Shown here: positions 17,702 through 26,296 of the stretch, one piece after another
Position numbering within the stretch: position 1 is the stretch's first letter
Layout of the letters: every line of letters starts with the position of its first letter
Assembly: GCF_017115105.1 (NCBI RefSeq)
Contig: NZ_JABXKH010000110.1
Coordinates: 1 to 41,253, forward strand
Direction: 5' to 3'
From: Nostoc sp. NMS2
Lineage (GTDB): Bacteria > Cyanobacteriota > Cyanobacteriia > Cyanobacteriales > Nostocaceae
DNA: 41,253 nucleotides
Translations under genes and position numbers: made by a program
The notes under the pieces: model-generated
What the model was told of the DNA's origin: nothing
Databases searched by the model: none
Seen by the model: only the letters and a program-made list of their open reading frames with translations

Positions 17702-18036
17702 GCATTGGCAAGCTGTACAGCCTGCTGAAATTGTTATAAGTGAAATGGGACTTTGCGTAGGCGTAGCCCGCCATAGGCATCGCATTTACGCCATTATGAA
17801 AGAAAAGTTACTGTTTTTGATTGATTTGAGTTCCAAGCAGCGCAAAGCTTTACCCAAGGTGGGAGTCAAGCGTTTGTTAGGAAAGTGTTAGAAGTAGAGA
17901 GGTTAGAGGACATGACGTAGAAGGTTAGTGCCTTAAAACACTCCTGAAAGCCAGTCCTTGTTTAATAAGTTTTGTGTAGAATTTGGTGGTGAGGTCATTT
18001 ACTTGATCCTCAATTGCAACAATCCAGGTTTCATTT
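17702..18036. other. Gap with a repeat and a gene relic
   Basis: This stretch holds a 29-bp GCGTAGGCGTAGCCCGCC repeat (17755-17783), which recurs inside a gene at 25006-25034, and the frameshifted paralogue of the 15734-16207 gene (17790-17899). The last 130 bases should contain the promoter of the GAF protein gene, but no motif is clear. Confidence 0.6.
17790..17899 (+). pseudogene. Frameshifted fragment of the 15734-16207 family
   Basis: The frame from 17790 reads AIMKEKLLFLIDLSS then KQRKALPKVG, matching the intact neighbour's TIKENLPFLVDLSADDRKALPK. A frame change at KVG is then needed to continue with GSQAFVRKVLEVE, matching RAFVSKALEVA. The rest of the gene is gone. The 29-bp repeat lies directly upstream, where the N-terminus would have been. 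Confidence 0.7.
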
Positions 18037-20616
18037 ATGAGTCAGTCTTTTTCTCAAAACCAAGCAAGGCGAAATCGTCAACAAAAGCTGTGGCAACAAA
18101 AATGGAGTTTAAAGACTAAAGCAATCGTTTGGGTACTAAGTATCAGCGTCCTTCCTGTGGTTGCAATTGGGATAGCTACTTACTTTTATGGGATTAATTT
18201 AATTAGCAAACAAATACCGCAAGTAAGACTTGAGAGGGCGAAAAGTTCAACAGAAACTGAACTTGCTCTCCAAAGACAATTGTCACTCTTGTTAACTGCT
18301 ATGGGGGGAACGGCAATTTTAGCAGGTGCGATCGCTGTTTTTGTGACTAATCGAGCTATCAGTCGAGTTAACAACGTTGCTGCAACTTCTAATGATATCA
18401 AAAACAGGCTACGTCCAAACAGTGAGTTGACTCAAACTTCCATCGCTAACGAAGATGAATTAGTGATGTTAGAGAGAAACATCAGCCTATTCACAGAACT
18501 GCTTTCGGTTTTGGTAAAGGATAAAGAAGCCGAAGCTGATTATTCTCAACTATTAACGAAAATTACCCGATGGGTTCGAGAATCATTCAATCAAGAAGAT
18601 GTTCTCAAAACTACCTCAGAAGAAATTCGTAAAGCTTTAAACATTGACCGCGTAGCCATCTTTTGCTTCAATTCCAACTGGAATGGAACCTTTATCGCCG
18701 AATCAGTAGCACCTGGTTTACCAAAAATATTAGGGGTTACAGTCCCCGATCCTGGCTTGGAGGCAGGGTATATAGAAAAATATCGGAATGGTTGCACCCG
18801 TGCTATTGATGATATCTATCAAGCTGATCTCAGTGATGGTGATATTGAGTTCCTCAAGCAATTTGCTGTCAAATCTAATTTAGTAGCACCTATTTTCAAA
18901 GGCAAACAGCTATTCGGTTTATTGATTGCACATCAGTGTTCTAGACGGCGTTTTTGGCAGCAATCTGAGATTGATTTGTTCGCTCAGATTGCCATGCAAG
19001 TAGAATTTGCCCTTGACTACACCAAGCTTTTAGAACAGGTAGACACAAAGGCAGATAAAGCTCAGATATTTATAGAAATTACCCGCAGTATTCGCCAATC
19101 GCTCAACGAAGAGGATGTCCTGAAAACCACTGTAGAACAGGTTCGCAAAGTACTTAGTACAGACCGAGTAATGGTTTATAGCTTTAACGCTAATTGGTCT
19201 GGAACTGTCATTGCCGAATCAGTGATTCCAGGTTATCCAAAAGTTTTGCGGTCTGAAATCCAAGACCCATGTTTTGGTCAAGGTTATGTAGAAAAATATC
19301 AGTCTGGTCGCGTTGCAGCCACAAACAACATTTACCAAGCTGGTTTGGCTGATTGTCACATTAGCCTGCTCGAATCCTTTGGTGTGAAAGCAAATTTGGT
19401 CGCACCCATTCTCAAAGATGAACAGCTATTTGGCTTATTAATTGCCCATCAATGCTCCAGGCCGCGTGATTGGCAACAGCCTGAAATTGATTTATTTGCT
19501 CAGATAGCCATGCAAGTAGGATTTGCTCTCGACCATGCAAGACTCCTGCAACGCATTGAGGCTGAGGGTGTGCAAAGTCAGTTGCTGGCGGATACTATCG
19601 GCAGCATTCGTCAATCGCTCAACGAAGAGGATGTCTTGAAAACCACTGTAGAAGAGGTTCGCAAGGTACTTAGTACAGACCGAGTGATGGTTTATAGCTT
19701 TAATGCTAATTGGTCTGGAACTGTAATTGCCGAATCAGTTGTTCTCACCTATCCAAAAATTTTGCGGGCTGAAATCGAAGACCCATGTTTTGGTCAAGGC
19801 TATGTAGAAGAGTATCAGTCTGGTCGCGTTCTGGCAATAAATAACATTTATGAAGTCGGTTTGGCTAGTTGTCACGTTAAACTGCTCGAATCCTTTGGTG
19901 TGAAAGCAAATTTGGTCGCCCCCATTCTCAAGGATGAGCAGTTGTTTGGCTTATTAATTGCCCATCAATGTTCCAGACCCCGTGACTGGAAACAATCTGA
20001 GATCGATTTATTTGCCCAGATAGCGATGCAAGTAGGATTTGCTCTCGACCATGCAAGACTCCTGCAACGAATCGAAGCTGAAGCTATGCGAAGTCAATTA
20101 TTGGTGGATATTACCCGCAGCATTCGCCAATCACTCAAAGAAGAGGATGTCCTGAAAACCACTGTGGAAGAGGTTCGGAAAGCATTGAGTACTGACCGAG
20201 TACTAGTTTATAGCTTTTATGCTAATTGGTTCGGAATTATCATTGCCGAATCAGTGGTTCCAGGTTATCCCAAAGTTTTGCGGTCTAAAATCCACGATTC
20301 CTGTTTTACTCAAGGCTATATAGAAAAGTACCAGTCTGGTCGTGTTGTCGCAATCAACAACATTCATAAGTCAGGTTTGGCTGATTGTCACATTAAACTG
20401 CTCGAATCCTTCGCTGTGAAAGCAAATTTGGTTGCACCCATTATCAAAGATGAGCAGTTATTTGGCTTGTTAATTGCACATCAGTGTTCTGGGCCCCGTG
20501 ATTGGCAACAGCCTGAGATTGATTTATTTACCCAGATAGCTATGCAAGTAGGATTTACTCTCGATCATGCTAGGCTCCTGCAAGCATATCAAGCTACTGA
20601 AGGTAACTCTAATTAG
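18037..20616 (+). CDS. Membrane HAMP protein with four GAF domains, three DXCF-cyanobacteriochrome-like
   Basis: This 859-residue protein begins with a basic stretch and a transmembrane helix (IVWVLSISVLPVVAIGIA), a short periplasmic loop, a second helix (LLTAMGGTAILAGAIAVFV), then a HAMP-like segment (about 105-165). Four GAF domains follow. GAF1 lacks chromophore cysteines (DPGL, SDGD). GAF2, 3 and 4 each have a DxCF motif (Cys412, Cys584, Cys756) and a Cys-His 28 residues later (Cys440, Cys612, Cys784), the arrangement known for DXCF cyanobacteriochromes such as TePixJ. GAF2-4 are 172-residue repeats with no indels. The protein stops right after GAF4; no kinase, cyclase or methyl-accepting domain is present. 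It may be a PixJ-like photoreceptor missing its output or one acting through a partner. Bilin binding is inferred, not shown. Confidence 0.88.
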   Translation: MSQSFSQNQARRNRQQKLWQQKWSLKTKAIVWVLSISVLPVVAIGIATYFYGINLISKQIPQVRLERAKSSTETELALQRQLSLLLTAMGGTAILAGAIAVFVTNRAISRVNNVAATSNDIKNRLRPNSELTQTSIANEDELVMLERNISLFTELLSVLVKDKEAEADYSQLLTKITRWVRESFNQEDVLKTTSEEIRKALNIDRVAIFCFNSNWNGTFIAESVAPGLPKILGVTVPDPGLEAGYIEKYRNGCTRAIDDIYQADLSDGDIEFLKQFAVKSNLVAPIFKGKQLFGLLIAHQCSRRRFWQQSEIDLFAQIAMQVEFALDYTKLLEQVDTKADKAQIFIEITRSIRQSLNEEDVLKTTVEQVRKVLSTDRVMVYSFNANWSGTVIAESVIPGYPKVLRSEIQDPCFGQGYVEKYQSGRVAATNNIYQAGLADCHISLLESFGVKANLVAPILKDEQLFGLLIAHQCSRPRDWQQPEIDLFAQIAMQVGFALDHARLLQRIEAEGVQSQLLADTIGSIRQSLNEEDVLKTTVEEVRKVLSTDRVMVYSFNANWSGTVIAESVVLTYPKILRAEIEDPCFGQGYVEEYQSGRVLAINNIYEVGLASCHVKLLESFGVKANLVAPILKDEQLFGLLIAHQCSRPRDWKQSEIDLFAQIAMQVGFALDHARLLQRIEAEAMRSQLLVDITRSIRQSLKEEDVLKTTVEEVRKALSTDRVLVYSFYANWFGIIIAESVVPGYPKVLRSKIHDSCFTQGYIEKYQSGRVVAINNIHKSGLADCHIKLLESFAVKANLVAPIIKDEQLFGLLIAHQCSGPRDWQQPEIDLFTQIAMQVGFTLDHARLLQAYQATEGNSN

Positions 20617-20968
20617 GTTGGTGCGATTAAAGATAACTGATGAGGGTTGTCATTTGTCACTTGTACTGAGCGACTTGTGCCGAGCGAAGTCGAGGTAAGT
20701 CGAAGTATTGGTCATTAATAAGGACTTTAAGCCTGCTTACGTTTCGTAACTTACTTGGTTTTTTCGCGCCAACTTAACTTAAACCTCATCTAAGTTGAGA
20801 ACCGTAGTTTTCGCCCTCACCCTAAATCCCTCTCCCATATATGGGAGAGGGACTTTGAAGTTCTAGCTCCCCGAATCCCATATTTGGGAGAAGGGGTTGG
20901 GGGATGAGGGCAAATCTTTATTCATTAGAGTTGAACTATAGGTTTCAAAATAGACGTGGTTTAGTAGT
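20617..20968. other. Gap with hairpin repeat
   Basis: No gene is seen. The segment 20813-20911 is an inverted repeat: GCCCTCACCC...GGGATGAGGGC flanks two inner hairpins (CCCTCTCCCATATATGGGAGAGGG and a second one). It lies between two convergent genes and may terminate both. Confidence 0.5.
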
Positions 20969-21769
20969 CTATTTATGAATAGTCTCGCGCTCTTTATCAG
21001 CAGGTTCCTTATCTTTGAATAAGTCAGCTGCTGTTAGAAGTAACTCCCTTAAGGTTTGTTTGATTTGGCGCTCTTTTCTCGCCAGAGATGTCCCAGCTTC
21101 ACCTAGTTTGTCTTCTAACTGCGATCGCTTCTGTTCTACCTGTACAACTACAGACTCGGCTTGAGGACGAGCTTTATCATACCAGTGTTTAGCCTCGTCT
21201 AGATAATCTTGAACTTCCATAGAACGTCCGCCATAGCGTGCAGCCATATTAGCTTTGACAATAGCTAGCTGTGCTTGCAATTGCGCGTAACGTCTCTTTA
21301 ATAACCCGACTTCTTCACTATCTTTAATGGCATTGACAGCAGAATCAATTGCCGTTTTGGTACTAGCTGGTTTTTGTTTACCCGTCTCTTCAATCTCTGC
21401 CAAGATTACATCAACCTCTTGCTGGAGTTGTTCTTCTTCACCATCTAGTTGAGCTTGGAGCCGCTTTATATCTGTCTGAGTTTTAGCAATGGCTTCGTGT
21501 CTTTGAGTATTAATTCCTTCTAGCGCTCCTTCAATAGAAGCTGTCACTTCATCTTTGAGTTCGCTACCTTTTTCTTGGAAGTTTTCAATGACAGCAGAAA
21601 CAGCATCTCTAACCAGGCTACGAAGTTCACTAGAACCTTGTTTAAACTCAGAGCCTACTTGAGAAACTGCCGATTTAACAATTTCTCGAATCCGATCGGT
21701 TCTTAATTGTCCGGTTTCTTTAGCTTGTTGCAAGTCTGCTTGAATTGTTTCTTTGATATTGTTAGGCAT
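20969..21769 (-). CDS. Coiled-coil protein of unknown function
   Basis: A soluble protein of about 266 residues, rich in Glu, Lys, Gln and Ala, with heptad-like helices through most of its length (about 75-130, 155-190 and 200-250). The N-terminal 75 residues (TDRIREIVKSAVSQVGSEF, LRSLVRDAVSAVIENF) resemble the amphipathic helical repeats of cyanobacterial proteins sometimes annotated as apolipophorin-like or histidine-kinase-like. No kinase motif is present here. ATG at 21769 is preferred because AAGAG lies just upstream; a TTG two codons earlier is in frame. No function is assigned. Confidence 0.7.
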   Translation of the reverse strand: MPNNIKETIQADLQQAKETGQLRTDRIREIVKSAVSQVGSEFKQGSSELRSLVRDAVSAVIENFQEKGSELKDEVTASIEGALEGINTQRHEAIAKTQTDIKRLQAQLDGEEEQLQQEVDVILAEIEETGKQKPASTKTAIDSAVNAIKDSEEVGLLKRRYAQLQAQLAIVKANMAARYGGRSMEVQDYLDEAKHWYDKARPQAESVVVQVEQKRSQLEDKLGEAGTSLARKERQIKQTLRELLLTAADLFKDKEPADKERETIHK

Positions 21770-21892
21770 TTTCAACTCTTAAAATTTAACTAATTGGGAT
21801 AAAACTTTCTAGAAATGTTATTACATCCACATTATGGCGTAGCCAGATCGGGCTTGGTACTTCCTTTAGATAGAAAAGTACCATTCCAAAGA

Positions 21893-22050
21893 GGTGAACT
21901 GTCAATACTGCGTAGGTTTTGAATATTTGTAGGTTGGGTTGAACTTTAGTGTTACCCAACAAACCCTGCGAAATCTTGGGTTTGGTTCCTCAACTCAACC
22001 TGCACATTTTTATTTTTTAGACAAAACATACGCACTATTGGGTGAACTGT
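21893..22050. mobile_element. MITE family A, copy 3, with 10-bp target duplication
   Basis: The element runs from 21903 (CAATACTGCGTAGGTTTTG) to 22040 (CAAAACATACGCACTATTG). The 10-mer GGTGAACTGT flanks it exactly (21893-21902 and 22041-22050). The interior is a diverged GTAGGTTGGGTTG palindrome. It lies between the coiled-coil gene and the 22109 gene and may contribute to the latter's leader. Confidence 0.8.
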
Positions 22051-22108
22051 AACATAGTGCCCACTTGTGAGATGATTAATGTTTGTTGGTAGTAATTGAG
22101 AGAAAAAT

Positions 22109-22333
22109 ATGTGGCGAGTAAATATTACTTGTTCAGGCGATGCCTGGAAGCTCTATGGTACTGATTTTAAAGCGATCGCCCAGAAGTATCAAGGGGAATT
22201 AATTGGTTCTAAAAAAATGCCAGATGGTACACGCATCATGTCTTATAAAATTGAGGATATTAGCGATGCAGAATCCTTTCAAGAAGATTGTGCAAATTTT
22301 GCTGGATTTACAACTGACTTTGAATCTCTGTAG
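22109..22333 (+). CDS. Small conserved cyanobacterial protein
   Basis: A 74-residue protein, MWRVNITCSGDAWKLYG at its start, without signal peptide or membrane segment. It is predicted as a small alpha/beta fold. I recognise no named domain. It lies 46 bases upstream of petJ on the same strand, so the two may be cotranscribed. GAGAG lies about ten bases before the ATG. A HIP1 octamer within the gene argues for a native sequence. Confidence 0.65.
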   Translation: MWRVNITCSGDAWKLYGTDFKAIAQKYQGELIGSKKMPDGTRIMSYKIEDISDAESFQEDCANFAGFTTDFESL

Positions 22334-22379
22334 TAATTGATTCTGCTCCAACCAGTATGTCAAAATCAGGAGACGTTAA

Positions 22380-22715
22380 TTGAAAAAACTACTCACATTA
22401 GTATTAGTAACATTTATGTTATTGTTCAGCACTTTTACTATGCCTGCTATGGCAGCAGATATAGTTAACGGTGAACAAATATTTAGTCTTCATTGTGCTG
22501 GTTGTCATATTAACGGCAGCAACATAGTTAGGCGGGGCAAAAATCTCAAAAAGCAAGCGCTGAAAAAGTATGGTATGGACTCAATAGATGCAGTTACATC
22601 TATAGTTACCAGTGGTAAAAATAATATGTCAGCCTACAAAGATCGCCTGACTGAACAGCAAATTACAGATGTTGCTGCTTACGTTCTCGAACAAGCTGAA
22701 AAAGGCTGGCGTTAG
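22380..22715 (+). CDS. petJ: Cytochrome c6 (cytochrome c553)
   Basis: Lumenal electron carrier between cytochrome b6f and photosystem I or cytochrome oxidase, an alternative to plastocyanin. The 111-residue precursor has a signal peptide (LLTLVLVTFMLLFST...AMA, cleavage near residue 25) and a mature part of about 86 residues. The haem motif is CAGCH (Cys39, Cys42, His43) and the axial methionine is Met83 in NNMSAYKDRL. The C-terminus AAYVLEQAEKGW is typical of the family. It starts at TTG; AGGAGA eight bases upstream supports that choice. Some residues (HINGSNIVRRGKNL, MSAYKDRL) differ from major c6, so it may be a secondary isoform. Confidence 0.92.
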   Translation: MKKLLTLVLVTFMLLFSTFTMPAMAADIVNGEQIFSLHCAGCHINGSNIVRRGKNLKKQALKKYGMDSIDAVTSIVTSGKNNMSAYKDRLTEQQITDVAAYVLEQAEKGWR

Positions 22716-23037
22716 AAAGTGAGGAGTTAGGAGATTAGGAGAGACGCGATTAAAATAATTCGTAATTCGTAATTCGTAATTCGTAATTAAGTTTTGTAAT
22801 GGGGATTTAACCCCAACACAAAACTTACTGGTTACAGAACCGGGGGACTTAAACCCGAGGAACTTGTTAATCGCGTCTGTACAAGAGTTATGAGTTAAAA
22901 AATTAGCAGTTATTAACTCTAGTCGTCCTAAATCATTCATAATAAAGTAGAAAAGTTAAAAGGCTGTAAAGAACCGCTTTTCAACTCACTAATTATTAAA
23001 TCTGCTCACTTCCAACTTCTAACTCCTAAAATTGAAA
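22716..23037. other. Gap with heptad repeats
   Basis: The stretch contains a run of the heptad TAATTCG (about 22757-22788), a GGGGATTTAACCCC-type palindrome, flanking GACGCGATTAA / TTAATCGCGTC segments (about 22743 and 22867) that form an inverted repeat, and a CCTAAATCATTC dispersed repeat. No gene is seen. Confidence 0.6.
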
Positions 23038-24057
23038 ATGAACTTACCCGCAGCTAGCCGTCTCCAATTCACTCCCGATTTGAATATCTGCCGCATATTA
23101 AATGGTATGTGGCAAGTCTCCGGCGCACACGGACAGATCAATCCCCAAGTTGCCATTGAGACTATGTTCAAATATTTAGATGCAGGCTTTACCACTTGGG
23201 ATTTAGCAGATCATTATGGCCCTGCTGAGGATTTTATTGGTGAGTTTCGCTGTCAACTAATTGATACTCGTGGCAAAGATGCTTTATCTCAGGTGCAAGC
23301 CTTTACAAAATGGGTTCCTCGTCCAGGTAAAATGACGAAGAAACTGGTCGAAGAAAACATTGATATTTCCCTGAGAAGGATGAATGTGGAATCGTTAGAT
23401 TTGATGCAATTCCACTGGTGGGAATATCAGGATAAAAATTACTTAGATGCCCTGAAATATATGGCAGAACTCCAGACGGAGGGTAAAATTAAGCATCTTG
23501 GTTTAACTAATTTTGACACGGAAAATTTGAAGATTATTACCGAAGCAGGCATCAAAATTGTTTCTAATCAAGTGCAATTTTCCCTTATTGACCGCCGTCC
23601 CGAAGTTAATATGACTGAATTTTGTCAACAGCATGACATCAAGCTTTTTACTTACGGTACATTGTGCGGCGGCTTGTTATCAGAAAACTATTTGGGTAAA
23701 CCGGAACCGCGAGGATTTGATCTGTCCACTGCTAGTTTGAAAAAATATAAAAATATGATTGATGCTTGGGGTGGTTGGCAATTATTTCAAGAGTTGCTGG
23801 CTATTTTGAAGGAAATTGCTAATAAGCATAAAGTAAGCATCTCTAACGTGGCAGTGCGTTACATTTTAGATCAGCCAACTGTGGGCGGTGTGATAGTTGG
23901 TGCCAGACTTGGCGTATCTGAACATATAGAAGATAACGCCAAAGTATTTAGTTTTAGTTTAGATGCTGACGATCGCGATCGCATCAGTGCCGTATCTCGC
24001 CAGTCACGAGATTTGTATCAGCTGATTGGCGATTGTGGCGACGAGTATCGGCGCTAA
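23038..24057 (+). CDS. Aldo/keto reductase
   Basis: A 339-residue cytosolic NADPH-dependent oxidoreductase of the aldo/keto reductase superfamily. Catalytic residues appear in family positions: Asp and Tyr in TTWDLADHYGP, Lys in QAFTKWVP and His in DLMQFHWW. Later blocks LGLTNFDTENL, VSNQVQFSLIDRRP and GVIVGARLGVSEHIEDN are cofactor-barrel signatures. Members of this clade are of uncertain substrate. ATG at 23038 is used; an in-frame TTG at 23032 lies two codons upstream. The following hydrolase starts 44 bases after its stop, so the two may form an operon. Confidence 0.9.
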   Translation: MNLPAASRLQFTPDLNICRILNGMWQVSGAHGQINPQVAIETMFKYLDAGFTTWDLADHYGPAEDFIGEFRCQLIDTRGKDALSQVQAFTKWVPRPGKMTKKLVEENIDISLRRMNVESLDLMQFHWWEYQDKNYLDALKYMAELQTEGKIKHLGLTNFDTENLKIITEAGIKIVSNQVQFSLIDRRPEVNMTEFCQQHDIKLFTYGTLCGGLLSENYLGKPEPRGFDLSTASLKKYKNMIDAWGGWQLFQELLAILKEIANKHKVSISNVAVRYILDQPTVGGVIVGARLGVSEHIEDNAKVFSFSLDADDRDRISAVSRQSRDLYQLIGDCGDEYRR

Positions 24058-24101
24058 TTATCGGGGAAGGGGTGATAATAGTATTTTCAAGTTGACGAAC
24101 T

Positions 24102-25076
24102 GTGACCACTACACTGCACTGGCAAGAACGGGTTGGTAATCAAAGAGATTGGGTTTGGCGGGGCTGGCAAACCCGCTATACTTACATTCGCCCTAGCCAA
24201 AATCACCACAAAACACAACCTCTGATTCTGTTACATGGCTTTGGCGCTTCCATTGGTCATTGGCGACATAATTTAGAAGTGTTGGCTGAACATCACACAG
24301 TTTACGCCATTGATATGCTGGGTTTTGGCGCTTCTGAAAAAGCCGCAGCTAATTACAGCATTGACTTGTGGGTTGAGCAAGTTTACGATTTTTGGAAAAC
24401 TTTTATCCGTCAACCGGCGATTTTAGTAGGCAATTCCAACGGTTCACTGATTTCCATGGCCGCCGCCGCCGCTCATCCCGACATGGTGCTGGGTATAGTG
24501 ATGATGAGTTTACCCGACCCTTCCCTAGAACAAGAAGCAATTCCTCCCGTGCTGCGGCCGCTTGTCAGAGCAATTAAAAATGTTGTCGCTTCGCCATTGA
24601 TTCTTAAACCTGTGTTTAACTTCGTGCGCCGTCCAGGGGTGCTGCGTCGCTGGGCACGTCTTGCCTACGCTAACCCAGAAGCGATTACCGATGAACTCAT
24701 AGAAATTTTAGCTGGGCCTCCCCAAGACAGAGGTTCAGCCAGGGCTTTTAGTGCTTTATTCAAAGCTGCCATTGGAATTAACTTTAGTCCCAGTGTCAAG
24801 ACAATATTACCAACCTTAACAATTCCGATGTTATTAATTTGGGGGCAAAAGGATCGGTTTGTTCCCCCAGTCCTTGCGAACCGATTTGCCCAATACAACC
24901 AGAAATTGGAAGTGCTGAATTTAGCAGACGTGGGTCATTGTCCCCATGATGAATGTCCTGAACAAGTCAACCAAGCTATTGTAGATTGGATTGAGAGATG
25001 GGTTAGCGTAGGCGTAGCCCGCCGCAAGCATCGCCAACCCCCTTACACTTTCCCAGCTTTGCCGGAAATTGTCTAA
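24102..25076 (+). CDS. Alpha/beta hydrolase
   Basis: A 324-residue hydrolase-fold protein starting with GTG. The oxyanion motif LLHGFGASIGHW, the nucleophile elbow GNSNGS (serine at the usual GxSxG position), the acid region WGQKDRFVPP and the His in ADVGHCPHDECPEQ are all present. Cyanobacterial relatives are often annotated as pheophytinase-like or chlorophyll-related hydrolases, but the substrate here is unknown. There is no signal peptide. The last 30 residues are odd: WVSVGVARRKHRQ is encoded by a 29-bp dispersed repeat (25006-25034) that was inserted in frame and changed the C-terminus. Confidence 0.88.
   Translation: MTTTLHWQERVGNQRDWVWRGWQTRYTYIRPSQNHHKTQPLILLHGFGASIGHWRHNLEVLAEHHTVYAIDMLGFGASEKAAANYSIDLWVEQVYDFWKTFIRQPAILVGNSNGSLISMAAAAAHPDMVLGIVMMSLPDPSLEQEAIPPVLRPLVRAIKNVVASPLILKPVFNFVRRPGVLRRWARLAYANPEAITDELIEILAGPPQDRGSARAFSALFKAAIGINFSPSVKTILPTLTIPMLLIWGQKDRFVPPVLANRFAQYNQKLEVLNLADVGHCPHDECPEQVNQAIVDWIERWVSVGVARRKHRQPPYTFPALPEIV
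25006..25034 (+). repeat. 29-bp dispersed repeat inside a coding region
   Basis: GCGTAGGCGTAGCCCGCCGC and the following AAGCATCGC match 17755-17783 with two or three differences. The intergenic copy is in a gap; this one is inside the hydrolase gene near its 3' end, kept in frame. Confidence 0.8.
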
Positions 25077-25441
25077 GAGGGCCTTTGTTTTTACCGCGCA
25101 TTCACCAGCTAGCGTTGTCGGCGACTCTCCAAAAGGACAGATGTGAGACTTTTATTATGCAATGAGAGCGATCGCGCCAGCCAACACCTTTGCCACCATT
25201 GAATTGGCAATTACTTAACACCCAGACCGCACTGCGTAAATAAGCCACCCCTTCGGGTATCTCCTAAGCCCTTCGGGCACGCTTTGCGAACGGAGACGCT
25301 ACGCGAACGCAGTCGCTCATGGGGGAAACCCCCAAGACCGCAGTGGCTCCCCAAGACCGCGCTGTCTCATCATTTGAAATGTCCAAAACTCTTGCAAATA
25401 GGTAATTACGAATTACGAATTACGAATTACGAATTACGGTA
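25077..25441. other. Repeat-filled gap, probable degraded MITE family C
   Basis: The left part (25224-25250) has GCACTGCGTAAATAAGCCACC, matching the right end of the family C element at 35542-35800 in inverted orientation. The right end GGTACTAG abuts the stop codon of the next gene. Between them are CTTCGGG hairpins, GGAGACGCTACGCGAACGC segments and a run of the heptad TTACGAA (about 25403-25437). No gene is seen. Confidence 0.5.
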
Positions 25442-25804
25442 CTAGCCAATCGTGGCTTGGTTAGTGTCAACATCTGTAGCGCCATTCACAGAACGAGCTA
25501 CAGAAATCATCTTATTAAGAATTTCTTGACTAGGAACTTTGCCTTTCAATACTACAGTGCTACCTGTTTGAGCAACCCAAAGGGTATTAACATCATCAAG
25601 TTGGGCATCTTCATCAAATGCCAAAGCTACCCGCTTTGCCAACCCACTTTGGTCATATTCACCACTTAATCCTAGACGTTCTGGGGGTATCGATTGAGTA
25701 GCAGTAGGAGAATCACTAGGAGCTTGTGCTATTGACTGCGGAGTAGGATTTACTTCTGCATTTTGAGGTTTTTCCATTCCAAATAGTCTTTGTAACCAAC
25801 CCAT
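25442..25804 (-). CDS. Small BON-domain protein
   Basis: A 120-residue protein with a low-complexity Pro/Ser/Thr-rich N-terminal third and a BON-like domain in residues 50-118. The latter has the strand-helix pattern VALAFDEDAQLDDVNTLWV, GSTVVLKGKVPSQEILNKM and GATDVDTNQ. BON domains bind lipids, peptidoglycan or other envelope components; no signal peptide is seen here (MGWLQRLFGME), so the protein may be cytoplasmic as in the LysM/BON YgaU class. AGGAGA about nine bases upstream supports the ATG. Its TAG stop lies in a GGTACTAG sequence that looks like a family C MITE end. Confidence 0.72.
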   Translation of the reverse strand: MGWLQRLFGMEKPQNAEVNPTPQSIAQAPSDSPTATQSIPPERLGLSGEYDQSGLAKRVALAFDEDAQLDDVNTLWVAQTGSTVVLKGKVPSQEILNKMISVARSVNGATDVDTNQATIG

Positions 25805-26296
25805 AAAAATTTTCTCCTAATTAGAATGCTTATTGAATGTGAGTATAAAAGCTTTACGAAAATGCCGCATCTACCAATGAAAAGATATGCACTCCATAAA
25901 ATTCCTCCTTGCAGAATAATTTCTGCCCAATTTTTTATTTCTAGAGAATGCAACGAGTGCAACCATTGAGTTTACAATAAAAGGTCGCACTGATAATTAA
26001 CGGCGTGTGCAACTTTATCTCAAACCTAACTCCCAACCCCTTCCCTATAAGGGAAAGGGAGCAAGAATCAAAGCCTCTCCCCGAAACGGAGAGAGGTTTG
26101 GAGAGGAGTTCCAAGAATAAGTCGCACATCGCATTAAACTTAGTGCAGTAATACGCAACGACAGAAATCAACATACATTTGACAAAATGTCAAGAGTTTG
26201 TAACTCAATGAATTTTGAATTTTGAATGAGTGAATTCTGCAAAGCGGTACTAGTTTCTGCGTTCCTCAAATCCTGTTCTAGCCTCTGTTGGCGAAG
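25805..26296. other. Intergenic region with hairpin repeat
   Basis: No gene is recognised. At 26018-26115 are two hairpins of the CCCCTTCCCTATAAGGGAAAGGG and CTCTCCCCGAAACGGAGAG type, the same interior as the family B element at 16523-16674. A solitary GCGGTACTAGT near 26244 resembles a family C end. The promoter of ilvN should lie in the last 100 bases. Confidence 0.5.

Noticed and set aside
22629..22940. Minus-strand frame overlapping petJ
   Set aside because: It overlaps the well-supported petJ end and is otherwise made of heptad repeats.
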